From: Thozetella sp. PMI_491
Taxonomy: Eukaryota > Ascomycota > Sordariomycetes > Chaetosphaeriales > Chaetosphaeriaceae
DNA length: 64,000 nucleotides
Assembly (NCBI GenBank): GCA_021432635.1
Contig: MU270040.1
Coordinates: forward strand, 504,323 to 568,322
Direction of reading: 5' to 3'
Within the stretch, counting starts at the first letter, position 1. Every line of letters begins with the position of its first letter. Positions 56,747-64,000 of the stretch are shown here, piece after piece. The notes under the pieces are model-generated. The model was not told the DNA's origin. It saw nothing but the letters and a program-made list of their open reading frames with translations, and ran no database searches. The translations under genes and the position numbers were made by a program.

Positions 56747-57208
56747 CTATTTCCCGCTCACCTTCGCGGCGAGGGGCGGCGCCCCTTCGGACGGGAAGAT
56801 GGTCTCGTAGCTCTCGACCCCCGGAGGGATGGGCACCACCGCCGTCCGCGTGTAAATGTGCTTGGCCTTGCTCCAGTCCAGGCCGTCCACCAGGCCGCCC
56901 TTGACGCTCATGGTCTTCCTCGGGGTCCCGTCCGGGTCGCGGAGGCGGTGCAGGACGCGCCCGCCGCACTCCTTGCAGAAGTAGCAGTCCATGGTGCGGC
57001 CCTCGTTGCTCGGCCGCGACCAGAGCGTCAGCTTGCCCTCGAGCTCCGGCGACAGCGGGAAGAGGCCATCCGTGGGGAAGATGGCGCTAGTGCCGAAGGC
57101 GGAGGACGATTGCTTTTGGCAGTCGAGGCAGTGGCAGTGGTAGAGGTTTATCGGCGCCGGGGTCGGCGTCTTGAAGGCGACGGCCCCGCACTGGCACCTG
57201 ACGTCCAT
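56747..57208 (-). CDS. GFA/CENP-V-type zinc protein (glutathione-dependent formaldehyde-activating family)
   Basis: A 153-aa single-exon protein. Zinc ligands are visible as RCQCGAV, HCHCLDCQ and CYFCKECGGR, the seven-cysteine arrangement of the GFA (CENP-V/GFA) fold. Founding members bind S-hydroxymethylglutathione, but most fungal paralogues have unknown substrates. The protein is probably cytosolic. Its start (MDVRCQCG) is fixed by the first Cys pair. It lies between the dehydrogenase and the HNH-domain gene. Confidence 0.92.
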   Translation of the reverse strand: MDVRCQCGAVAFKTPTPAPINLYHCHCLDCQKQSSSAFGTSAIFPTDGLFPLSPELEGKLTLWSRPSNEGRTMDCYFCKECGGRVLHRLRDPDGTPRKTMSVKGGLVDGLDWSKAKHIYTRTAVVPIPPGVESYETIFPSEGAPPLAAKVSGK

Positions 57209-57879
57209 GTTTAGCGTGGTGTAGTGTGGTGGATGCGCTGAGCTTCTCTCGTTCTGCAGGCGTGCGGCTGCAGGGAAATTGCGCGGGTTGAAGTTGCAAT
57301 GGGCTTGCGAGTCCCTTTTTCTAGTCGGGCGGTGTCTGGCCCTGCTTCGGGGGAGGTGGCCGTCGCTTTGCTTCGACCCGCATGCCAGTCGGCGTCATTG
57401 GGCTGGCTCGGCGGGCGGGGGTGAGCTAGACTGAGGTTAGCAGAGTTCGCTGGGCCGGTACAGCTTCGCCATCGCCCGGGCGGGAGGCGGCAGATATCGG
57501 CAACCCCCGCGGCGAATCAAATATTGGCCCGGCACAGTGTCGAGAGTAGGTGCCCGGTGCGATGTCGATTTGCCGTATCTTGCCTACCATCTCCGCAACT
57601 TTCTCCCCTCTCGCCGGTCTCCCCTCTCCCGGGCTGCATCGGCACCTCCACGAGCCTCAGCCAGCTTCATTGCACTATCCAATGCCAACCAGCTGCGGGC
57701 TCTGTTACAAAAAAGCAAAACGAATCGCCGCACGCATCTGGATGACTCAGCTGAAATCCATGGAAAGAGCTATCTCCACCTGCGGTTACCTACCAGCTTT
57801 CCTCCCCTAACTCAACCTTTCTTTCCGTATCAAACTTTTTGTTTGCTCTTTTCTCTCACATTTCACGCACGTCGTTACG
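57209..57879. other. Divergent intergenic region, C/T-rich near HNH gene
   Basis: Promoters of the GFA gene (-) and the HNH gene (+). Pyrimidine-rich stretches at 57594-57630 and 57810-57860 precede the HNH start, as often seen in fungal leaders. No other features. Confidence 0.55.
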
Positions 57880-59068
57880 ATGGCTGCACGTCGTACTGCT
57901 CTACTCACGCCGCCAGATGTTCTTAAGGACCGAATGCCTATCTGGTTCCGCCACCCAGGGTATCCCGACGATAACCTACTTATCAAATTCCCTCGTGTCG
58001 AAGCAGCAGGTACCATCCCCACCGAGCAATATGGTATACGTCACCAGGTTGCTCTGCTTGCCTGCCAGATTATTGCTGGGAATGCCTTCACAGGCTATCT
58101 AGTTGATGAGCAGCATGAGCGTGTCCTAGTAGGGCTAGATGGTGTTTTATTGGGTAACACCTATTATTTTGTTATCGATGGCCAAGGTATATCCCCTGTT
58201 TTTTATTGTCTAGCTTTTACTAATAATTCCTTAATTAGATAATTATGCTATTATCCCTAGCTTCCAAGATTGGGAATACCCGCACTCGTACAATTCTAGC
58301 CTACAGTGGCCAGGTATCCAAGAAGGGATAGATTCGAACCATTGTGCTATTACTCGGTACACTTCTGCTCTTGAGAAAGCCCATCTTGTGCCGAGAGAAG
58401 AGCAGGCATGGTTCAACCAGAACGGCATGAGGGCATATGGAGGGGATACAGAGCCGAATAACATCGATACTCCCTCTAATCTTATCTCAATACGCGCAGA
58501 TTTACACACTCTTTTCGACCAGCGTTGGTTTGTGGTCTTCCCATGCCCAGAATACCGGGTATATGTTATCCAACAAAGAGCAAGCCGGATTGTTAACGAT
58601 ATCCATGACGTCCCAGTCTGCCTTTCTGGGGTTGTAGCGCCATTTCTATTTACTCGATTTGCCTGGGCCGTCTTATTCGCTGTCAAGGGGTTTGTTACAG
58701 GTCAGCAATCTCGCAAAGTACGAGTACGAAATACAAAGACAACGCCAGGCGAGCCAAAATATATCACAACCATAATGTCAGGAGAGGAACTACAGATCCG
58801 TTATGGTGGTGGTGGGTCAAAGGCTGCAACACCTATCAGCAAGCGCTCCCGCTCTCTAGCAGATGATAGATCTGTAAATAGCGACGACGAGGAAGACCCT
58901 CTGCTCTGGCCAGGAGGTATTATGGAGGAATGGTCAGCGCGATCTCGGCGAGCTATAGCGGGTTCGAGCGAGACAACAGCTCCATTGCCGGGAAAAGACG
59001 AGAGCGAGCTGTACAAGAGCTTATCGGCAGTATTAGGAGAGACTAAGATGGGAATGGACAAGGAGTAA
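57880..59068 (+). CDS. HNH nuclease-domain protein
   Basis: Exons 57880-58186 and 58239-59068 encode 378 aa. The 52-nt intron ends TTAATTAG. An N-terminal region without known domain (LKDRMPIWFRHPGYPDD) is followed by a fungal-type HNH endonuclease domain. Cys and Thr lie in HCAITRYTSALEKAHLVP, Asn in NLISIRADLHTLFDQRWF with His in DLH, then a hydrophobic segment and a Ser/Glu-rich tail. Such HNH_2-type proteins are multi-copy and lineage-specific in many Pezizomycotina and their roles are unknown. Codons end in A or T far more often than in neighbouring genes, which suggests a distinct origin or reduced selection. Intact as read. Confidence 0.85.
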
Positions 59069-60024
59069 AAGTAGAGAAAGGAGATACAACATGTATCTAG
59101 TTAGTGCTGCGGAGTTGGGAGTCAAACCAAGTATGATTCTGCCCGAGAAGCCCGGCCTATTAAGAACAGATGAAGGTCTCTCTAGAGCTCGATGGAAGCT
59201 TAACGCTCAGGGAGCATAGCTCAGAGACTCATATAGAGGAAATTTGCAGTGACCCTGAGTAGACAGAGGCAGTCCCCTAGAATTCTATTTGCTCTCGGAG
59301 ATGTCAAGAGCGCTGTCCTAGCAGCATGGTAGGTTTCCTATTCGGGAGACACGCTTGGCGGTTCTTCCCTACAGACGCGGCTTGGATGTGCTACAACGGG
59401 ACCGGGAGCAACGCGGAGATTGCGGCCGCGTCTTGTCTCTTTGCATTTCGCTACCACGTGTGGCAAGTGACTCAGATCCCAAGCTGGCAGCCTCCTTATC
59501 GATCCCTCAGCCGTCGTGTGGGCTGGCCGGGGAAGCTCGTCAACTTAGAGGCTCAGGCACGGGAACTTTACATATGCCACTTGACATCGGCTCAATGCTT
59601 CTCACGTAAGATCTCTATGCCCCAGTTTCGGTGGCCTCTGACTCTGCATATCGGGGCTAGCCTTCATTTTAGCGGTGTCTGACTCTGCAGCTTCCAATGA
59701 TACTGAGAATGGAGAAGCCTGGACGCCATCCGTAGATCGACCCCGCCCCAAATTCTTTTTATGATTATTCGATTCCACAGACACATCACATTGGGCAATT
59801 CGTGTCCCTCTGACGCTGCAGCTCTAGCTGCCTCACTTCGGCCGTCTGTCTCTGATTCCGTGCAGCAACGGGGTACAGAGGCGGCTGTATCACCTGGGTA
59901 TTTCCGTGTCCGCCTAGGTGGGGGCTACGCAGACCCGGTTGGGGTAATTCGTATATGGCATCCGCCCACGCCTCCTGAGGCTCTCGAGGCGATCTCGTAA
60001 ATCTACTAGCGCGCAGACTATGTC
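59069..60024. other. Intergenic, no gene seen
   Basis: The region between HNH and Nudix genes. Short frames at 59326-59682 on both strands lack domains. A tRNA-like TTTGACTCC motif near 59120 does not fold as a tRNA. Confidence 0.5.
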
Positions 60025-60597
60025 TTACAATTTGAGACTCTCAGATGTCTCTTTTCTAAGCCGGAATCCTTCCAGGAGGTGTAACTTAGTCTGCGGGTTC
60101 GTAATGGGGATCGCCCTGTCGCCTATCTTCTCGTCGGACACCTCCTGCTCGGTCGCCCACACGAAAGCCTGGTGCTCATTGGGGTCCAGCGTAACGACGC
60201 TGCAATCGTCGACGTCGGCGGCGAACGTGATGCGGAAGAAGAAACGCGTGCCAGTGCGGTTGGTGAAGACGAAGCCCGGGGTCTCGCCCGCGGCTGCCTT
60301 GGTGACGATGTGCGTGAAGCGATTCGCAACGAGCCCGGCTTCCTCCTGCAGCTCGCGCGCGGCGCCGTGCAGCACGCTGGCGTCCTCGTTGTCAACCGCG
60401 CCGCCGGGTGTTTCCCAGAGGTTCGGCATCGAATCATGGCTGGCGCGTTGCAGGAGCAGCACGCGGCCCTCTGCATCGAAGACAAGGCTGGCCGTCGCTA
60501 GTCCATCCCAGTGCTTGTCGTGTGTCGTAAGCCACTGCTGCGCGGGGATGTTCCACTCGGAGAGCGATGGATCAAAAGTAAATTTTGGGGTCGCCAT
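60025..60597 (-). CDS. Nudix hydrolase
   Basis: A 190-aa single-exon protein with a Nudix fold. The Nudix box begins GGAVDNED and ends ARELQEEAGL, carrying the catalytic REL..EE..GL core. The spacing between Gly and the REL segment is two residues longer than the canonical 23-residue box, a variant seen in some fungal members. It hydrolyses a nucleoside diphosphate linked to some moiety X, using Mg2+. The N-terminal SLVFDAEGRVLLLQR strand and the final WATEQEV helix match the family. Exact substrate unknown. It is probably cytosolic or mitochondrial. Confidence 0.93.
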   Translation of the reverse strand: MATPKFTFDPSLSEWNIPAQQWLTTHDKHWDGLATASLVFDAEGRVLLLQRASHDSMPNLWETPGGAVDNEDASVLHGAARELQEEAGLVANRFTHIVTKAAAGETPGFVFTNRTGTRFFFRITFAADVDDCSVVTLDPNEHQAFVWATEQEVSDEKIGDRAIPITNPQTKLHLLEGFRLRKETSESLKL

Positions 60598-61316
60598 TGG
60601 TGCAGTTTCTGCTTGGGTCTAAGTTGAAAGGTGGGGGGTATGGGGTGGTGGTGATGATGTCGGGAGGCCCAGGTTTGCGGCTCTGGACTTTGCATTTGCC
60701 GACCTGTAGCCCGGGTCTTGCCAAGACGGCCTGCTTTGCGGTGAGGCAGCCGAAGGAGCGCTAGAAAGCGGAGGAGCATGCCATTGAGGGGCGAGCGACT
60801 CGTAGCTGAAGCGACCCAGAGCCTTCTAGCGCAATTGGTGGAGACAGCGCCTCTCTAGCTGCTTTGGCGCGGCGCTACGCATGCTACACGCCATGCACCG
60901 AGGCGAGACAATACTTTTCAGTTCCATCTCCGGAGGCATCTCCGGATCCATCGCCGGATCCATCGCCGGATCCATCGCCGGAGTTACTCGGCGCTTTTGA
61001 GAAAACGAGTGCAACGATCAAGGTTTTTGATTTTGACGCCGATGACACGTGAGTTGCTGGAATAGATATTCTGTGCTGCTCAAGATGGGCCACAATTCAT
61101 GCTACCGCTTAGGTAGGACACGCACAGTTTGAGAGAAGAGAGAGGTCTAGAGAGTCAAGTACTGTGTAGTATAGTAGTCTAGTAATACCAGGGCTATTTC
61201 AAAAAGAAAGGAAAGGCGAAGACACTCGTGTTAGAATCGTACAGGCATGAAGAAAGAACTAAATGATGGTACAGGTACAGCGACGAAAACAAACGTTCTC
61301 CCTCGAACCCTACCGG
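60598..61316. other. Intergenic with minisatellite
   Basis: The upstream side of the Nudix gene and downstream side of the propeller gene. Apart from the 12-bp repeat at 60926-60985 and a box A-like TAGCGCAATTGG near 60829, nothing recognisable. Confidence 0.5.
60926..60985. repeat. 12-bp minisatellite, five units
   Basis: Five tandem copies of ATCGCCGGATCC-like units: the first two have T for G at position 4, and the first and last also vary at their ends. In one frame they read SPDP repeats and in the opposite frame GDGS repeats. I see no gene that contains them. Confidence 0.8.
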
Positions 61317-62129
61317 CTATATCAAGAGCACGTCCTTCGACAACACGTAGATAGATCCGCTACCGAGTACATGCCTCAAGATAGATACCACTGGATCCGA
61401 GGGGTCAAGGACATGCAGGCCTTTGTCGTTGGACTTGCCACCAAATCGAATGCCGGGGGTCGAGAAGTTGACGTGTCTTCCGGTGCCAACGTTTGTATTG
61501 TTCCTTCTCTCGCTATTAGGCACCATGATCTTGCGTAGAACCTTGCCTTTACGCAAGCAGACCTCGGCAATAAAGTCGCTTCCGTCGCCGGTGGATGGCC
61601 CTTGGCCGGACGCGGCGGTGAAGCCCACGACTGTCTGGGTGCCCAGGTCGACAGTGATGGTCCCCTTGGCGCCCTGGGAGTCGTTCTCGACGTCCACGTA
61701 TAGATAGGCGCCACCCTCGTCCATCTCGAGGCCGTGGGGGCCGCAGTAGGGCCTGATGTCGATGGAGGCGATGAAGCTGCCCTGCGTGGCCGAGTTCGGT
61801 GACGCATCAAAGACAGAGAGGTGTGTCGAGTATTCAACCGGCGACGCTGCGTGGCCCTGGAGACACCGCTGACTGACGTAGATGACTTCCCGATACGGGT
61901 CGTACGCCATCTCCTGGGGCTCGGCGAGGAGATCTTCCAGCATGAAGAGACGATAGTGGGCTGCGATCTGGGAGAAGCTGCTAGATTGCGGTGTCGACGA
62001 CGACGACGAGGCAGAAGAAGTGGAAGACATCCTGCCTTTGGGGGGAGGGTCGTCAAAGATGTGGAGGGGGTCGAGCGCCGGGCTACGGTGTCTCGTGTTA
62101 GGAGAGGAAGGGGGGGCAGCAGATGTCAC
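61317..62129 (-). CDS. Putative beta-propeller-like protein (YVTN/SMP-30-like)
   Basis: An open frame of 270 aa in which the first 45 residues are Pro/Ser-rich. The body contains strand-turn patterns like a propeller (PREVIYVSQRC, STHLSVFDAS, GLEMDEGGAYLYVDVEND, TITVDLGTQTVVGFTA, KGLHVLDPSDPV). They suggest a YVTN-type or SMP-30-like beta-propeller of low conservation, possibly secreted or cytosolic. I do not recognise a characterised homologue. Met 34 (about 62030) is an alternative start. The C-terminal part looks less regular, so an unrecognised intron is possible there. Confidence 0.6.
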   Translation of the reverse strand: MTSAAPPSSPNTRHRSPALDPLHIFDDPPPKGRMSSTSSASSSSSTPQSSSFSQIAAHYRLFMLEDLLAEPQEMAYDPYREVIYVSQRCLQGHAASPVEYSTHLSVFDASPNSATQGSFIASIDIRPYCGPHGLEMDEGGAYLYVDVENDSQGAKGTITVDLGTQTVVGFTAASGQGPSTGDGSDFIAEVCLRKGKVLRKIMVPNSERRNNTNVGTGRHVNFSTPGIRFGGKSNDKGLHVLDPSDPVVSILRHVLGSGSIYVLSKDVLLI

Positions 62130-64000
62130 TGATGAGTGTTAGGAGGCGATGCAGGGGAGGGAAGGAGGAGGGTATGTTATCTACTCTTGGTGTCTTCCTG
62201 GTCTTCCTCCATCTTGACGCCGACATTTGTCTTGTGCTTTATATCCATGCTGAGGCATCCGATGGCACGAGGCTATCTCGACCAACTCGTGTGATGGATG
62301 TATGGCGGGCTGGTCCGTCGAGCCCGCGTGCTGGGTCGGCTGCTAGTCCTTCTTGGCTGAGCAAACGCGACGTCGTTGGTGGTGAGCTTCGTATCCCCCA
62401 CACCGATGAGCTAGTTAGAGTGATCTTTCTCGATTCACTTCTCCAAGGACCCTTGCATGTGTAATCTAACGTGGCCAGGGAGGGCGGAATCACGTCTTCG
62501 TATAAGGTCAATCGTAACAAGTATCCAAGTCCCGTGTGAGTTTCATCCCAGGAGAGGGCGTGCCTTACTAGATATCAGCTCTGCGGAACGGGCTGCATAG
62601 GTGTGGGGGGGTGGTATTGTAGCCCTAAGTAGCGAGGGACATGAAGGATGTACCGAAAAGGGGAAGGAGGGGGTGTGGTAGCCCTGGAGGCATGGACGTA
62701 GGCAGGGATGGTGTGGGAGTGGTCACCACGCCAGCTCCGCCATAGTGCCATAATGACTCCCGGATCCAAAGACTTGGCTCGGGGTCCACTCCTCGCGGCT
62801 CCCTTGGGACTGACTGGAGCCCCGGGCGTTCTGACTGCTAGGCTGTGGATAGAGTGGCCAACAGCATGCAGGTACTGTACGACGGATAGGCTATCCTCTC
62901 ACAAGAGCAGTTTTGGACCAGTCGGTACTAGTGGAGACGTGTGATTCGGTAAGGCCGTGCAGCTCAGCCCTCGAAGTTAAGTGTCGTCGTAACGGCGAGC
63001 CAATCAGCGTGCGCCTAGTGCTGATGAACTTCGCCCTCGGGGAAGAAAACTTCATCCTCCCTCCCCTCCCGAAGCTGCTGTGGGTGGCCAGCAAACCGGA
63101 GGGGGGGGAGATGACATCACGCCGGGGAATTCTCCTCTTGAACCACGCGATCTAAAGCCTCACCGATGCCCCGATTTGCAACACGATAGAGTAGCATGTG
63201 GATAGCCGCGCACCTTGGCTCAGGAACACAGCACCCGGGCGGCGGCGATGAGGATTCCCGGCAATCCAGTAGATGCAATGCGATCAGAGATTGCTTTCGA
63301 TGCTCAATGCTATGGGCAAGGCTGGCTAAATTGCGGAACCCCGTCGGGGAACACTCCGTCGGGGAACACTCTGCCAAACATGATGGATGTGAATCCTCCC
63401 GCCGAGGCAGACCGGGTGATAGAACTTCGGAATCTGCCATGCCTGTGCCATTCGACGCCATTCGACGCCGTCCGAAACGTGCATGCTTGCGAGCCGAGGG
63501 GGCCGTTACGGGTGGCCCCTTACGAAATAGGGCTCACAATAGGGCTCGTCTTGATAAGCGGGTATAAAAATGGACGGCGAGGTGAAAGGCCTTGCGGGGC
63601 GACTTCCATGCACAATGGCGCTGGCCACGAGGCGATAAGCTTCCACGGGTACGCAGAAGGCTACCCCTGCTGAGGTAGTAGGGCTATAACTTTTGACTGC
63701 TGAGGTAAGACAAGGTGGCCGTAGCCGGGGGTAGGGGAGCAGACGGAGCTGAGCAGTTGGGTCTTATTCCCAAGGCCACGCCAAAGACTCGCCAGTGGGG
63801 TATGAGTAATCCTTGACAGGCGTCTATCGCGCTAGCGCGCTTCCCTTTCACATCCCGGAGGGAGGCTGAAAGAAGGCCGTCCAGGGGATCTGCAGGGTGT
63901 CGGCACTCGCAGTATGTATTTGATTGTCCCAAAGCGACTTAACTAGAGGTTAGCGCTAATGCTTCCGCAGTCCGGGGGAGGCTGGTGCGTCTGCATACCC
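62130..64000. other. Intergenic to window end, no gene seen
   Basis: Frames at 62123-62464, 63117-63461 and 63215-63673 overlap on both strands and carry no domains. A 15-bp unit repeated twice (63341-63370) and other short tandem words around 63450-63550 are present. A 5S-rRNA-like word near 62960-62980 is discussed under rejected items. Confidence 0.5.
63341..63370. repeat. Two tandem 15-bp units
   Basis: CCGTCGGGGAACACT occurs twice in direct succession. Too short to classify; probably replication slippage. Confidence 0.8.

Noticed and set aside
59100-59170. tRNA-like TTTGACTCC motif on the minus strand
   Set aside because: The T-arm-like segment is isolated, with no acceptor stem or anticodon arm at the expected positions.
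60825-60900. Box A-like TAGCGCAATTGG on the plus strand
   Set aside because: No box B follows and no cloverleaf can be drawn. Probably chance.
62930-63030. 5S-rRNA-like words (GCTCAGCCCTCGAAGTTAAG and CCAATCAGCG)
   Set aside because: Short similarity to the middle of fungal 5S rRNA, but the 5' and 3' ends and the internal control region do not align and no stem is formed. At best a very decayed copy.
1-64000. CRISPR arrays, rRNA operons, intact transposons or virus-derived elements
   Set aside because: Looked for on both strands. No regularly spaced repeats, rRNA cores, transposase, integrase, reverse transcriptase or capsid-like frames were recognisable.

Overview
The window comes from a filamentous ascomycete, most likely a Sordariomycete. 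The protein-coding genes are compact and cut by short introns (about 48-150 nt) with GTAAGT-like donors and CTAAC/CTTAC branch sites. The gene set is typical of Pezizomycotina: a fungal dynamin, a CSC1/DUF221 channel, the notchless/Rsa4 ribosome factor, meiotic MSH4, a CBM1 protein, a CE15 glucuronoyl esterase and a tRNA-Glu with an intron. I found no rRNA, CRISPR array, retroelement or intact DNA transposon. Exon models were built by hand from splice consensus, frame continuity and recalled family sequences. Each listed multi-exon model closes to a whole number of codons.

Layout. 1-12 kb: dynamin GTPase (-), tRNA-Glu (-), a small secreted CBM1 protein (+) in three exons, a SINE-like tRNA-derived fragment and a long hairpin, then a sugar transporter (+). 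12-25 kb: CSC1-like channel (+), then four genes on the minus strand: short-chain dehydrogenase, sterol C24-methyltransferase (ERG6 type), a secreted NMT1/SsuA-type binding protein, and a trehalose-synthase complex subunit with a degenerate phosphatase motif. 25-30.3 kb is a GC-rich stretch of more than 5 kb in which I see no gene. 30-41.5 kb holds conserved housekeeping genes: Rsa4 (-), a vacuolar Ca2+/H+ exchanger with a very long loop (+), MSH4 in nine exons (+) and an ELO-like membrane protein (+). 41.7-64 kb has a more accessory character: DUF3237 secreted protein, RNase H-like protein, cupin, secreted carboxylesterase, metallophosphoesterase, DHA1-type MFS exporter, CE15 esterase, D-2-hydroxyacid dehydrogenase, GFA/CENP-V-type enzyme, HNH nuclease-domain protein, Nudix hydrolase and a putative beta-propeller protein. 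The last 2 kb shows no gene.

How the genes relate. There is no clear backbone-centred biosynthetic cluster and no polyketide synthase, NRPS or terpene synthase. Several genes fit a plant-biomass lifestyle (CBM1 protein, CE15 esterase, sugar transporter, carboxylesterase). The 44.6-57.2 kb block combines hydrolysis, redox, GFA and efflux functions and could be a small detoxification or catabolic neighbourhood, but that is inference. The strongest leads are the catalytic-domain-free CBM1 protein, the secreted bacterial-type binding protein, the DxE-type trehalose phosphatase domain, the two-part 66-nt hairpin, the RNase H-like protein apparently lacking its first catalytic Asp, and the HNH gene with unusually AT-rich codon use.
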